Assembly: GCA_013399875.1 (NCBI GenBank)
Contig: VXAZ01000289.1
Coordinates: 2,422,679 to 2,486,678 of the forward strand
DNA: 64,000 bases
Origin: Gymnorhina tibicen
Lineage: Eukaryota > Chordata > Aves > Passeriformes > Artamidae
Direction: 5' to 3'
Positions 37,191 to 51,270 of the stretch are shown here, in pieces. The translations under genes and the position numbers were made by a program. The notes under the pieces are model-generated. The model saw nothing but the letters and a program-made list of their open reading frames with translations, was not told the DNA's origin and made no database searches. The stretch's first letter is position 1. Every line of letters starts with the position of its first letter.

Positions 37191-40100
37191 ATTTTAAAAG
37201 CATAGTGGGAACTGTCATAACTACCTTATCTGTACTGGCAGTTTCTAGTTGCTCTTAATGTTGTGTGCTTACTCACACAAATGTATGGAGTCAGGAGTGC
37301 TAGAAGGAAAGAGATTCCCTGTTAGGGATGAATTCCTTAAAAACTTAGTTTTGTCACAGCACCTGGGGTGAAGTGGTTTTGCTGCCTTAATGGTGTTTGG
37401 GCAAACAGAGTATGACATGAAGTGTACTCACTCTCCTGACTTTTTGGAGGGAAGCCGAGCATCCATCAGGGTCTACAGTGGTTAATGATATGGACTAAAA
37501 TTATTAAAGTGTATTATTAATTTATATGTTAATGGCAATAGTCTACACGAAAGAGGCAAAGAGAGATTTTTTTTATCTAACATTCTTGTCAGCTTTTCCA
37601 AGCATTATTTTGGTGGCTCATAGTTTTAACAAGTAGTCAGTACCACTCAGAACAGTGACCCCTTTAACTCATTAATGTTTGTCCTCATGCGGCTAATAAT
37701 TGGTCTCTTAAATAGATTTTGCTGTTCACACAAATGAAAACGCTACTACTACTTCATAGCATCTTATTCTGATTGTTGCATGTTTTTATGTTCATCCCTA
37801 CAGCTGAATTTTCAGGAATATGTGAGATATTCCTTTCTAATACCTACAAGCAATAGGTCAGCACATGGTGAGTTTTATTTGGATATGTTTTTCATTGTGA
37901 TTTGGGTTTGTAAATTAGAAAAAAAAATATATATTATAGTTAATTTTATTATCTTTTTGAAAGTGAATTGAAAGAGCCAAGCTTCCACTGGTCCTTTACT
38001 TCACAGTATTTTCTGTTTCAGTAATTGTGTGCTATTGTTGAAAGGATGCTGATACATTCTGGTAATAGGATCTAACTACTGAAATACTTTAAAGCTTTTC
38101 TCTTTTTTTTTTTTTTTTGCCTAAATAGCTTTTGCAAATTTTAGTCTCATATATATATATGCGCACACACAACATGTATATGTACACCCTGCCATATCAA
38201 AATATATCTCTTTTCCTGTGAGAGATTTCAGTCTATAATAAATTATTGACCTAATTTTTGTTTTACTTTAAATTATTGTTACTGTATTTATTCAGTGTAA
38301 ATGTGTCCAAGCATCTTTAGACTCGGCAGGGAACACTATTGAACTAAAATCCCAATGTTTCAACTAGTTAGTATCAGAGAATCTTGCAAATTCAAAACAC
38401 TTTGGAGTTCATGAAAAAGTTGGAAAAACTATAGTTTTACACAGCTTCCTTGCAAAGTAAGCTAGAGACAACAAAATAAATGTTTGAGCTCAGAGGGAAA
38501 TTTGTCTTTTCAACTTGCCTCACACCTAATTATTCTGTAAGACAAAAATAAAACTATTCACAGTTCTGTGAACTGAGTTAAGGTATTAATGTTAGGCTAC
38601 CAGAGTCAGGTGGAAACATCACAATAAAAATAGTAGCATTGTGTTTTGGTGAATTAAGATAACTTTTGAGTGAAGGCTGGATTGAGTCTCATGACTAGTT
38701 TCAAGCATCTGAAGGTACCCGAGTGAGACTCCATAGTGGGACTTCATCTTCTCTTCCCTTTGGTTGTCCCAGGGAAGCATCCTGGCTATGTCAGCCTCTT
38801 TGTAAAGACAGTGGTGAGATAGACACCTCTAGATGGCAATTTAGCACATTAAAGATAAATAAGGATAGATGTCTAAGGTACATGAAAAATAATTGTCCTT
38901 TGGAGGCATTTCTCTCATTTCACTATTAAAGACAAATCCTGGGTGATTTTAATTGTTAGTTGAACCTTTTCCCAGGAAACTGCTCCACTTGTCTTCTTGC
39001 AGTGTAATGGCTTGTTCAGCTCCATCCAGAAAAAACCCAGTGTAAATACAAAATACAGCAAGGTCAGGAAAAAGATTCATTCTTCCACTAATTTAAATTT
39101 AGGCACTAATTCCATAACATAATATTTTATTTTAAGTTCACTGTTTCCAGGTCTTGCATCTGAAGCTCATGGAATACAACTTTACTGTGTCTTAAAATAG
39201 GTGTGCTAGACTATGCAACCTCTGAGATGATTAGGAGTTTTAAGGAGTTTTACTGTGTCCTTTATGTTGCTATTAACCCTTTTTCATATATTATTTGACT
39301 GGTAGTTTTCATATTTATCATTACTCTAGGTATTACTGCCTATTCCAAAGTAAACCTTTATTAATGTTACTATAATTGCTATTGTTCTTTCATTATTTGC
39401 ATGTACATATATCTATAAAAAAAGATAAAATTGAAATACCTTATTTCTTTTAGATTTCTAAATGTATTGCTATTAAACACAGTATCAGCAAATTAGGGCT
39501 TTGTGGTCAAAGATTCTGTGCTTTTGATTACACAGTTTGAAAAGCTTAAATCTCTTCTGACAAAAAAAATCATCACCTGCGAAAGACATAGATGATGAAT
39601 TATTCAGTCTTTCTTACTAAGGTCACTGTAGTTGTATTCCCTACTGTACAGATTGTGGATAATTCTACTTTAAAATTCCCACAAGATGCAATTTTTTTTT
39701 TCTTACTTATCTTAGGGGCCAACATTACTTTCTCTTCAAGTTCATTATCAGTTAGCCCTTTGAACCCACTTTTAGTAGTATCATATGTTGACGATACGTT
39801 TGGATATTCTGAGATAAAGCAAATTCCACTCTGAGGAATCATGTATCTTGTCTTGTACTTCCAAAGGAAAAAAAAAAAGACAAAAAAAAGAATTAATTTC
39901 AACTGCTGAATTTGAAGGCAGTGTTATAATCCTGATATATTTCAGGAGACTAAACTATGCTAATCCCACTTCTAATGTTATAGACATAACTTGATTCAGT
40001 CTCTTGGAGTGAAGCAAGCTGACACATTCAAGTACTGTGTGGATGCACTGATGGGATGCTCAGGAGAACTGATACTTTTTTATCTGTACTTTGTGCATTA

Positions 40101-43100
40101 CAATCTCTTGTTTCAGATATATACTTAGAACTGTCTGCTCGTCTATCCAAATGCAGATAATTTTATAGTGGTCTCAGTCCATTTTGTGTAGGAGGGATGC
40201 ATTTCTTTATTAAATATAATCTTGACTGACTACCAGTAACGGCTGAGGTATTATTTTAATATGAAACTCCTATATAGTTTGAAGCCTGCAAATATTTCCT
40301 CAGATGAGCCAGATGTTATGCTATTTTTTTTCAGTGACACTTTGCATGATCAACTTTGGAGCAGTTTTACAGGAAGGTCTTAAAATTTGAGATTAATTTT
40401 TAACTATTATCTAACAAGGCCTTAATGTGTATACCTCTGATACTGTTTGAGATATCACACTGTTGGAAATTATGGAACAGGACCCAGAGGAGTGCTACCT
40501 CCTTCTGAAATGGCAGCTGGAGCCCAAGCAGGCTTTCCTAAGATGCCTAAAATTCCACTGGACATCTATGTGTGGCCACCCAGATTTCTCCCTGTCATAG
40601 CTGGCTATCTCTTCAGTCTGAAGGGTTGATCCCATAAAGATAGTATGAATTTTGTGATGAGGCAAAAGGAGGAAGAGGGGTTATAACTTGAGAAGCTGCA
40701 AGGATAACTAGTTTTCATAACTTGGTTTAAGTGTTTCAGCACATGCTTCCAACTTGTAGCACACACTATTTTTTTTTAAGTTAGAAGAAAAGCACAATGA
40801 AGAAATAGTGATAACTATATATCTAAATCAAATAATTAAAATTTTTATTATCAATGGCTTGAGAGGGACTGCACAGTTTTAGGATTGGTTCTAAAAAAAA
40901 ATCTAAATCCAAAGTAAGCTGTTTGCTTTACCTACTCACGTGTCTTTTCATGTGGATTTATTTTTTGCTTGACTTACTGTAAACCTCATTTTTCCTTAGT
41001 AAGCACTTTCCACAAAAAAGTTTCCAGATGATTTTCTGTTTCTTTCCTATTCATTCCCAGATGTGCATGTAGCAATGATTACTATTATGGGCCTGAGTTT
41101 CTAGAATAAGTTAGTTATGAATTATAATTTCGTAGTTTTTTGTCTATTTTTCCTGGACCAAATTCTCAGCCAATGTCAGTCATGTAGCTTCACCGGTGCT
41201 GTTTGACAGGCTAGACCATTTGAAGAGGTTTCATTTGAGGATCTGATTTTGTGTACTTGTCATCAACCACACACTGCTATAGAGGGTAGTTATGCATATT
41301 CCAAACTGAATTAAGGTGCTGATACAACAAGACAGTTATAGACATACTCAAGTTTTATGAGGCTTTAAATGTGGCCATGTAGGTAATGCTACTTACCATT
41401 AAGTAGGTGTTTTAGTGTTCTGCAGAGCATGAACTAAATACATTTGTTTAGAAGCTCATAAACTCTCCTAGTACCCTCTAACTGGGCAGTAAATACAAAT
41501 AGTATGTAAAGTACAAGTACTAGCATAAACAGAGAAGGTACTATTAAAAATAAAGCTCTGCTTTAAAGAAGGGATTGTAAGTGTGCTTTTCCAGCCTGAC
41601 AATTCCCTGCTACCAATGAAGTAGTTGAGTGCTGAGTGAATGGAGTAATATCTAAAACCCAAGGGAATATCTTACTTAAACAGCTTGTGGAAGTTCCCAA
41701 CACGACAGTGAGTTTTGTAATGCATCTTCTGGAAGTGAAATAACCCAAAAAGTGACATAGGGAAGGTCAGTGGTCCTCCAGGCCTTAATATCCTCCATAA
41801 AAGTGAACTTGATACATCATTGTCAATGTCTTTTTCAACACTTGCACTAATATAATAAGCCTAGAACATGTAAGTTTTGAAAAAAGCAGCCTAAAATCCA
41901 ATAAAGAGAACATAGGGCATGTACTGGAATCTGAATGGAATATGCAAGACGTTGCAGTAACACCAAGCAGAAAATATCATCATCTGGATAACAAGTTCTT
42001 CATCGTCTCTTTGTTCCCTGTACTCCCCAAGTTTTTGTTTAAGGCTCTGGACTCCAGTAAGATACAAAACCTATGAAGAGAAGGAAAAAGAGCTGTTATC
42101 TAAAAGCATCCCGTGAAAAAAAGTAAACAGTATTTCTGAGGAACTCTTCAGGTGATTTTGTTTAATCATTTGGTCATTGTAAGCGTTTTGAATTCTGATT
42201 ACTCCAGCAGTAGTTAAATGAGGCCAAATAATGGTTTGATTGCATTTATAACAAAACATTCTCTTCAAACCAGAAAAATCAGAAATAGTGAAATAAGGAT
42301 TAATCTGGATTCCATCTAGCACTTCCGGCTCCTCATTATAAAACTTAGAGTGCTATTAATTCAAGTTGTACTACTCATATTGGCAAATATTGGTTTGTCT
42401 GTAACAGATGCTGTTTATTTTTATCATTGCTCATAAAGTTTATAAGGTATTTAAATTTTTAATAGAGATACTTCTAGCAGAAAGTCTTTTTCAGCAAACG
42501 CTCAGGAATAAGAAATCAGGTCTAAAAGAAGGACCATATGATATGTGATATGGAAGATGTGACACTTTCCATGTTACTTGTACATGGACTACACCCCAAG
42601 CACTTCCCTTGTAGTCACTTTCCAATATTTGTTCCCATTTGTGAAAGCACAGATTAACTACTGTCATATTTATTAAAATTTAACTTATTTCCTGGATTAA
42701 TTTTGTTATTCAAGCATATCTTAGCAGATATGAATAAATATTTACACTTGTTATCTATATAAATTAATTTATTGTTATGAAGCTTTTCTAGAGCTGGAAC
42801 AGAACTAGACCAGTGAACAAGTTGTGTCTCATCAATACGTTAAATTATAGATGGCATTTTTCATGTAAAATGGACACAAATAACACATAATTTTAATGAC
42901 ATTATCATCTGTGTTCTAAGATGAAAAATTTAGACCAAAAATCTACAAGTTTCAGTCTTGAGACAAGATTTTTAAAGCTGAAGATAAAAATCCTAGACAA
43001 GCTGGATTCAAGCTGAATAAATGCCGCCTGAAATGCTGTAACATGCTCACAAAAAATAAATAAACAAACCAGCCGGTCAACCAACAAAACAAACCAGCCA

Positions 43101-45259
43101 AGCCAAAACCCCAAACCAACATTTTTTATTTTTTTTTTTTAACAAAAGTATAAGCCAATCTATTTGGCAGAACTTTGCAACTTTTTGCCTGGAAACAGGA
43201 TATAAGAAAATAAAACAAAAGAGAAAAAGGGCCTACTTTTCACAATATGAAAGATTTTATCAAGTGCTATGACAGAACCTATTCCCAGTGAAATTGTTTT
43301 CATATCTGCAAAAGGAAGTGTTATTTTATCTGTGCTTTACTTTCGTCTCGCTAGAATGCAGCGTGAAATAAATTGTCAGGTCTTTTAACAATTATTTTTA
43401 TACCAGGTGGTTTAATTTTTGACTTAGCATGAACATGTATTTCTCCATAGAGAGAAAGTATACCGACAGGGTATGTGTTTGAGAGGAAGATAAGTGGAGG
43501 ACGGAAAAGCCTAAGCTAGTTAAAATTTATAGAAATTTTAGCATCAAAATTGTCAGAGCGCTCATCTTATGTGATAACCTATCTCCCAGGAAATGTTCAC
43601 TGACTCCTGAAATGCAGCTTTCAGTCTTATTATGCAAACAGCATAGGATGAGAAAATTCTTGTCCTTACCATGATAACTGACAAGGTTGAAGCTGTTTAG
43701 TCAAATGAAGATTTTGTCTATACCAAAATGCCCGTCTATTCAAGAATTGAATATACCTAAAGCGTTTGACAAATCTACCCACAGGTAAACTTGTTTTCTC
43801 TGTAGATTGGCATGACCTGGTTTCACCGTACCGTACAATATCAGCAATTCATATTCAATTTAGCACTTGCATTTTTGAATTAATATTTTTTAATGCTAGC
43901 ATATTTGATACTTTTAGCACTTCAGAAAAGAAGAAAAGATTTCTACATGCGTACAAGCACTGTGTAAATGTCCTGCAGGGCTGACGTAAAGAGACTATGA
44001 CGAAAGCTTTCTGGATAACTTCAGACATAAGACTTATGGTACCATGTTTCGAGTGGTACGAAACCTCAATTTAATTTTGTTTTCCTAATTAAAAAGCCAA
44101 AATTGGGTCAGATTCTGATTTTAGACCCTTGACTGATAGAATTGAATCCCTTTTTATTCTGAATGATACATTTTTGCCAACTAACTTCACACACAAATTC
44201 AATTGACACTATCTTAAAAGAGACACATCCCGACATTCTTTTTGACAACTCTGGTGACATCTTGGTTAAAGTTACTAACTTTTTCACTGAAAGGTATGTT
44301 CTTCTGCTAAGTTCACGGAATAGTTTATCAAGATAACGTATTACACAAGCGATGAAAACATTCTTGATTGTAGTGTAAACACATAAATCATTTTTCCTCA
44401 CCATGACAAAAAGCCATACAATCACTGTATTCCTGGTAAACATGAAATTAAAACTCTTTCTTATGTGCTACATCTACACATCTTCCCCAAAAATTTAATT
44501 TCCAGGATTAAGAAAGTAAGAACAGATCTTGCAGCTTTTCAGTCTGAGAGTATCAGAGAAGAGAAATATGAAGTGACTTGGCTATAGGATGACCTGATCC
44601 GACTGGAAGTAAGAACCCACCACTCAAAGTGTAGTGCAGTTTTACTGCTTATCAGATGTCAGTCACCAGCAGGGCAGCACACCCTTGGCTACATCACAAT
44701 CCCCTTAATAGACTATTTCATTTGCAGGTGAACTTCAAAGTACATGTTTCACAGATGATTCTGTGAAGGCTGTGGTTTGACAGTTTATGTTGCTTCTTTG
44801 CAAATGAACCTGTTTCGATTTCGTTTTCTTACATTCTAATTATTTCTTATATCTAGCATCCTCTCTAGAAATAGAAATTTCTTTTACGGTCATGGCCTAA
44901 CATCCCTTTAGTGATCTTGTATGAACACACACAAAAGGATAAAATAAAAATAAAGCAGCATGAAGCTAAAACTATGCACAAAATTCTCTCCTTTGTGTTT
45001 CCACAGGCATAACCCACATCCCCAGTTATCGACACTGCCATACAAATACAAGTAGCTGAAGAAAAGCGGTGGATAGCCTGCCTTATCACCTAACCTCTTC
45101 AGCCAGGGATTGGTAGTGGGGGGCTGATAGGTTGTGAGGACCAAAAGATGGCAAAATATCATGAGCAGGGAGACTCCAGAGTAAGGTACCTTTTCTCTTG
45201 TATTACCTGATCTGTACTGCTTAGTTACACGTCTCCTGACATATAAATTTATGCTCCAT

Positions 45260-45375
45260 GTGCAAGTTATATACATAATATATAAAGCCCATAATACACT
45301 ACATATATAGATGTAATACGTATATATATAATGTATAAAATATGTATAATATATGTATAAAATATTTTTCATGCA
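45260..45375. repeat. AT-rich low-complexity stretch
   Basis: Runs of TATATA, ATGTATAA and similar words make up most of this 115 bp. It is likely to be variable in length and to unwind easily. Confidence 0.7.
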
Positions 45376-47746
45376 GCTCTTCAGTTCATAAATTTGCATT
45401 TTGTCTAAGAAAAAGTTTACAATATAAAAAGATCTGTCCATTTTATTTCATCATAAAAGTGAGCTGGATAGGCATTTTATCTAGGTTTTTTTCATGGGAC
45501 TTTGAACAAAGAGAAAAAACTATTTGCAATTGTCTTTCTTAAGGTAATAAAGGATTTTCCAGAGTGATGTCATCTAAACAATCACTTGTTCAGCATCCTT
45601 GTTCAGCAATTTTTGTGGTTACATTTTAAAACTTGTTGCCATATTCTCTTCCTGCTATTTTTGTAAAACCATTTAGATTTTACCCTCTAATAATTATGAG
45701 AATTTCACCAATTCCCCACTTTAGTTATTCATGAATTACTTAGGATTCTTTGAGTCGCTATTAATTTTCTCCCAATTTGTTCTCATGTTGTATATTTGCA
45801 GAATGAAATGATAGGTGTACTGAATTAGTAGAAATGCTGTAACAGCCAAGACTCCTGAAAAGCATAATATCTTTGGCTACAGAAGATGGGCAAGCCCAGA
45901 ATCTCTTTACTGAGTTATGCTCAAACACATGCCAGAATACTGGCATCAGTTAATACCACATGAAATATTAAATCCATATTCAAATAAAAAGTTTCAGTTT
46001 ACTTTTTCTGTGTTTGTTTAAGTAACACTTCTAAAAGGGTCTTATCAACCACACTGGTTGTAAATTCATTAATGCATTTTTTCCCAGCCTTGATCTATGA
46101 CTATTATTTCTTTAGCTTTACACAATATATAACGTGCTAGTTGATTGATCTTTGGAAGTGTTACCCTTATCTAAGCTTGGACTCTAATATTTTGTTCAGT
46201 GAGCTCAGATTTTTAAATTAAGATAAGGTTGTTGGAGCCACATATGGTCTAAGGAATGCCTAAAGAATGGTCTGATATTGCAAAGAGAGGGAGTGACAGC
46301 TCTGCCATTTTAGCCAATATAACCTCTTAATTCTCAGAGCATTAAAATCTCTGAAGCAAGCCCTTGATCAGGGATCTTTACTCTTACTTAAAATGTCGGA
46401 CATTTTAATCTCAAAAACTTTGCCTCCGTGTAATAGACTGGGGCATGGGAGCTGTGTATGTGTGGTGTTTGACAAAAATAATTAAATAAGTTTTCTACCA
46501 GAACACTGATTTTTCTTTAGACGAATGGCTTCTGTGCTTCATGGATGTTAGAGATTTGTTGGACTTCAGGATGGAAGATGACAGTTTCTGAGCTTTCCCA
46601 GCACTGTATTCCAGAGGGTAAATCCAAAGTTCATTCTCTTGGGCAGAATAGAAACACAGAGAAATGATGCAGCTGAACCATATTTTTCAAGACTATCTAT
46701 TTGTATTTATAGAGATACTTCTCTATATAATGTTTCAGTTTTCAATCAAAGATATTTCCACTTTCAAAATAATATCTGGTTTTATTATTATTTTAGGCAT
46801 TTTCTATTTTGACAACACCAGCACAGCAGTGGCAGAAGGAAAATCAAAAAATACCATTATATTAAAAAGTGAATTTTGTGTCAAAGTGTTCTCCTGAATA
46901 TATTTAGCCAATCTAGGTAAGAGGATGACATAACCAGGTGCTTTTTTCTTGTTTGGAATCTCTGTTCTTGACTAAAACTCACTAAAAAACTCTATTTCCG
47001 TTCTACTCTGTACTTGATCCTGACCCAAAAATAAGAGCAAAGCTCTTGACTGATATTATTTAAAACTGTCCTCCACATGTCTTTTCATGACAACCATTAC
47101 ACTTGTGTTACAAAAGTATACAAACTCTTTTGATACCAACATATCCTTTTGAAGGTCCATAAAGGTGGTTCACAAGGGTTTACACCACAGCATCTGAACA
47201 GGAAAACAAAATAATTCTTAGTTAATATTTTTACAAAGAAATACAGAGCTTAGTTTGTTATTGGTAAAATTCATTACATACATTATAAAAATGAATTAGC
47301 ATTTACATAACTTCAGATACTTTTGTAAATCCTCTATTCTATGTATTTTCAGTAGTTTTATTATTAATTTATGTAGAAGTGAAAGCTTATACAAATGCAG
47401 AAATATGTAAAAAGGCACCTGGAAAAACGACTCAAAAAGAATGACCATAGCGTATTAGATTAGGTAAAGGCTGGGAGCCCTTGTCTTGTTTGTAAGACGT
47501 CACCAATAAGAAAGTACTTTCAATCCAGAAGACTCAGCTTCTAGTTACAGTCAGGCCCATCACCTTTTAAAGACTGCTGTATCTGTTTTTTAATTATTCC
47601 CTCCTGTAACTAGGAAGTTAGAAAGAACACAATGAACTCTGCTGACTTAGCATCATGAATTGTGTCATGTTGTATCCAACAGTCTGCAAAAAAATGTTTA
47701 GCTTGGATATTTTGAATAAAGATATTGAATAAGAAGATTAGAATGT

Positions 47747-47776
47747 ATGTCAGACTGTTCATGAATAGTCTGACAT
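47747..47776. repeat. Near-palindrome: 10-bp inverted repeat with 10-base spacer
   Basis: ATGTCAGACT at 47747-47756 is the exact reverse complement of AGTCTGACAT at 47767-47776. The spacer GTTCATGAAT is itself largely self-complementary (TTCATGAA), so nearly all of the 30 bp can pair. Confidence 0.93.
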
Positions 47777-48641
47777 CTAAAATAATGGGAGGTTTTCTGA
47801 GTAGATATTTGCAAAAAATGAATCAGTAAATCATAGTATCTTTATTTCTGAATAACAATCAAATTCCATAAAAGGATATTTTGAGAGTTGATCTGCAATG
47901 CTGATCAATACATGTCTGAAATCTATATGATTTTGGAATATGATTAATTGAAAGGATTCTTCTAGTTCAAGCTAATAAGCATAAGTTATATAAAAGGGGT
48001 AGGACTGAAAATACATTTTAGTCTTTCTTTGATAATTCTGCTGTGTCTTATGGAAGATTCAAGGGTCAGTCTCGTTCCACTGGAAAAAAAACACAACTCC
48101 CCCACTCCTGGTAGGTGCTTTCTCCTTTTTCCCCCCATTTTATTTACCTAATATCAAGTCTTTCGATTGTGACTGTTGTCTGCCATGTAAAAGCTACATA
48201 TGAAGCTTGCGCAGCTCGGGAAGCAATTTCTTTCTGAAAAACACAGCCTGTGAAATAGCCACTCTTGTGAAATCATCAGGACATAATGGTACAAACAATA
48301 ATTTGTCGAAGTCACACACATACATTTTCCCATGTGTTGGTTTGTTTCTTTGTTTGTGTGTTTGTCTTACGAGCAAATAAAATAACGATTTTAAAAAATA
48401 CTTAATGTCAAAATGGCTGCCCATGCCTTTGGAGAGTGAAACACAAGTATTAGAAGATAAAATCTATAGAATCAGCTCTTAAAAAGATTTCTTTTGAGAA
48501 CAAAACCTTGAGACCTAGAGTGAATACCTTGTGATAGATGACTGCATTATGATCTGTTTGAGCACTGGTGTATATCAATAACATAGTTATATTTAAGATA
48601 GGTTTCATTTCAGCATCATTGATTTGTTCTTCGTTTGCCAG

Positions 48642-48724
48642 GCCACCTGCAGGAGCCGTGTACCTCATACTGCTCAGCAGAGGTGCAGAATACATTTCAC
48701 TGGAATCAACATTTCTACTGTCTG
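48642..48724 (+). other. Candidate 83-bp exon (plus strand), overlapped by an open minus-strand reading
   Basis: On plus, a very good acceptor (GATTTGTTCTTCGTTTGCCAG) and donor (CTG|GTAAGG) enclose 83 bases open in all three frames. One frame reads HLQEPCTSYCSAEVQNTF. On minus the same DNA lies in an 81-codon frame with SSEMYSAPLLSSMRYTAPAG. That frame has a weaker acceptor (CCCTTACCAG) and a weak donor (CAG|GTGGCC). The local GC is high. I cannot decide which strand, if either, is used. Confidence 0.25.
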
Positions 48725-49599
48725 GTAAGGGTTTGATAAATTGAACGGATTTTAGACTTTTTTAGTCTTAATATATTACTAAATTTGTTCCAGATTTATT
48801 TGTTTGTTTGTTTGCTATATTTGCATGCTGGGTAATCAGTTTAAAGATAATGTTGCACTAAACAAATTGATCCAATTTTTGTCTGCTGGCACTTCAAAAA
48901 GAATGTTGCCCTTGAACTCCCTACCATCTTCTCTAATATTTATTTCAATGAAAATTGTAAGGAACTTTTAAGACTTTAAACCATACCATTTCCACTGTAG
49001 AGTACCACGTTGATAAGTAGTCAGCTGACAAAGGGAGTTTTTTCCCTACTTCTATATTAACACATGTATATACATGAATATATATGAATACCACATTTTC
49101 TACTTTACTGTGTGTTACCAGCCCAGTCTATAATCCAAGCATTGCCTACTCACGTTCCCTTTGTAGGCTCTTACAAAGTCCCTTTCTTACACCATTGCAA
49201 GCTTCCCAGACAATTGATGAACAATCAAACTGACAGGGTGGAAGAGCAAATGCCCAGTAGTTTTTTTCACACAGGCACTGCTGCAAGTTTTTTTAACTGA
49301 TAATTTCCCTTCAGCCTTGACTTTTTGCAAAATTAATGATTTTATGTCTTAAAATATTAAAATCTCCCACCAGCCCTGTGCATTTGAAATGCCCATGCCA
49401 TAAACAGCCATCGTGTAAGGACAAAGGGTAAACTAAGAATATGACATTCTTAAATTATAGTTGTATTCATATTATAATTCAATTTACACAGATTGCATTT
49501 TTTTGATTTTTTTTTTTTAAAGCTGAAAGGAAAAATTACATTTACTGTGCTTCAGAAAAGTGAGCCAGGTCTGACCTTATGTATGTGAAGACATTTCGG
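48725..49599. other. Unique AT-rich sequence, no gene seen
   Basis: Contains a short TTTG-rich run near 48801. Nothing else recognised. Confidence 0.5.
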
Positions 49600-49960
49600 G
49601 CAAGAGGCTTTCTGATCAGATAGAGTTTGCTCTTCTTTACAGAACTTTGCGATAATCTTATCCAGAAAATGTCATTTTGAGTTTAATTAGTTCCGGCATG
49701 GTGATTACATCAACAGACAACATGGCTCTGTATGAGCTGTGCAAGGCACAGCTTTGTAGTGTAAGCTCCCACAGAGTTCATAAACTGTGCCTTACTATTA
49801 TTTGGCAAATAGAAGGACAAAAACATTGTTAGTTGATATCTTTTTTAGTCTCATTAATGTAGCAGCAAATTTCATTGTAAAGTGATGGCATTATTGCTAC
49901 CTCATCAGACAGTTGGCCTAGTTGTAAAGATGGAGCTATGGCACAAGTGCAGCATGGACA
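49600..49960. promoter_or_regulatory. Possible conserved noncoding element
   Basis: Contains TAATTA at 49684-49689 within GTTTAATTAGTTCC, a GTGATTACATCA word and several balanced-composition stretches unlike the surrounding AT-rich DNA. This is weak, motif-level evidence only. Confidence 0.12.
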
Positions 49961-51211
49961 CACCAGTCTTGGACACTACTGAATCTATTCTGTTGGCCAC
50001 AAAACAATCCCAAACATGAGATGCAGACCCAGAAAGAAAATATCTAAGAAGTGAGAAATAGAAAATGAGCTCCACAACATGAAATTGTACTAAAATGTGC
50101 TATCACACCTTACACCCATTATGCAAGAGTGAGTAAAAATATATTTGCTTTTCAGCAATAGCATCCAAAAGGTGATAAGCCACACTTTCTTCAAGAGACT
50201 TATTCTCATTTTACTGTTCTTCTCTATGGTTCATTTATTCTTGGTGTAAGTTGACACACATTGCTGGTATCAAGCATGATTAGAGATAAAAGAGTAGGCT
50301 GGAACAATTGTTGTTTTTTTCCTGGAAGCAGAGATAAAACACACTCTCCTTAAAGGAAAATGTTTGTGTTAGTTATATTGTTAGGACTTCTTCCGTCCTG
50401 GAATCTCAGGACATTTAAGGTATTCCCCAGCCTCACAGTGGAAAAAAGTTTAAAACAAAACAAGGAATGGGAAAAGAAAATAGAGAATAGGAAAAATAAT
50501 AAGAAATTATGGAGCACATAATTTTGTCCTATTTAGAAAGCAGTGCTTAAGTTTTTCTTCTCAAAATCTTATTTGTGTGTTTAGCCTGCTTACTCCTTCC
50601 GCTCCACACTTCAGCTCATGGGCACAGCCACAGCAGTAGGCTAAGTTCTTCACTGCTACAGTGTATTCTCACACATTTCTGATGTGAGTGATGCAGAAAT
50701 CTTAACTCTGTTTTTAGTTCCATGTTGAGAAAGGTCTGTGAGAAAATCACAAAAATGAAAATAAAAAAGCAAACCCCTAACAAACTGTTTTAAATCCATG
50801 GATAGTGGCCAATAATGTCTTGTTCCAGTGCATATCATCCCATCTTATTGGTAGAAAATATGTGGAAATCTTGTCAATGAAATGAGCTATATGCTAACTC
50901 TCAAAGGTGTAATGACAGGTTTTCCAGAGATCTTAATGAAATGAGGAAAATTATGGAAGTTTGTTCATACTGTTGTAATCAGGGTGGACCGGACTCAATT
51001 ACCACAGTGGAAACAGGTAAAAAAATGGATATAGGTAACTAAAACAGGAGTCACACATGTTTTGAGACAAGTACCAAAAATGTAATCTCTCCAAGCCCTT
51101 GACATGTATCCAATCTTAATAGGTTAGGCATTTATTTTGTCCAAAATGTCTAACAGCGTGCTCCACTCTGTCTACATGGATGAGCAGTCTTGAACTCAGA
51201 GGAACAGCTAC
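49961..51211. other. Unique AT-rich sequence, no gene seen
   Basis: No repeat or exon recognised with both splice signals. Confidence 0.5.
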
Positions 51212-51270
51212 CTGAAGGCTGGTCACTGCCTGAGCTTTGTCAAGACACTTCAAAATGACCACAGTGGTGC
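51212..51270 (-). other. Candidate 59-bp exon (minus strand), unidentified
   Basis: On the minus strand an excellent acceptor, CCATCTTTCTTTTGATCCCATCAG (two adjoining parts), precedes 59 bases that reach CAG|GTAGCT, an average donor. Only one frame is open; it carries in two bases and reads TTVVILKCLDKAQAVTSLQ. The frame stays open past the donor for some 35 codons (VAVPLSSRLLIHV and more), so a later donor or a terminal exon is possible. GC is higher than around it. The protein is not recognised. Confidence 0.25.

Larger units (their letters stand above)
37191..48641. other. Unique AT-rich sequence with low-complexity patches
   Basis: No gene is supported. Patches include poly-T of 16 bases at 38103-38118, an A-rich run near 39867-39890, a CAAAC-rich run at 43053-43120 and a TA-rich stretch at about 45260-45375. 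A GC-richer plus-strand frame at 40447-40629 and a 111-codon minus-strand frame at 44108-44443 have no splice or homology support. An inverted repeat lies at 47747-47776. Confidence 0.45.

Noticed and set aside
44108..44443. 111-codon minus-strand frame
   Set aside because: It looks somewhat protein-like but has no good acceptor and donor pair and no motif I can name.
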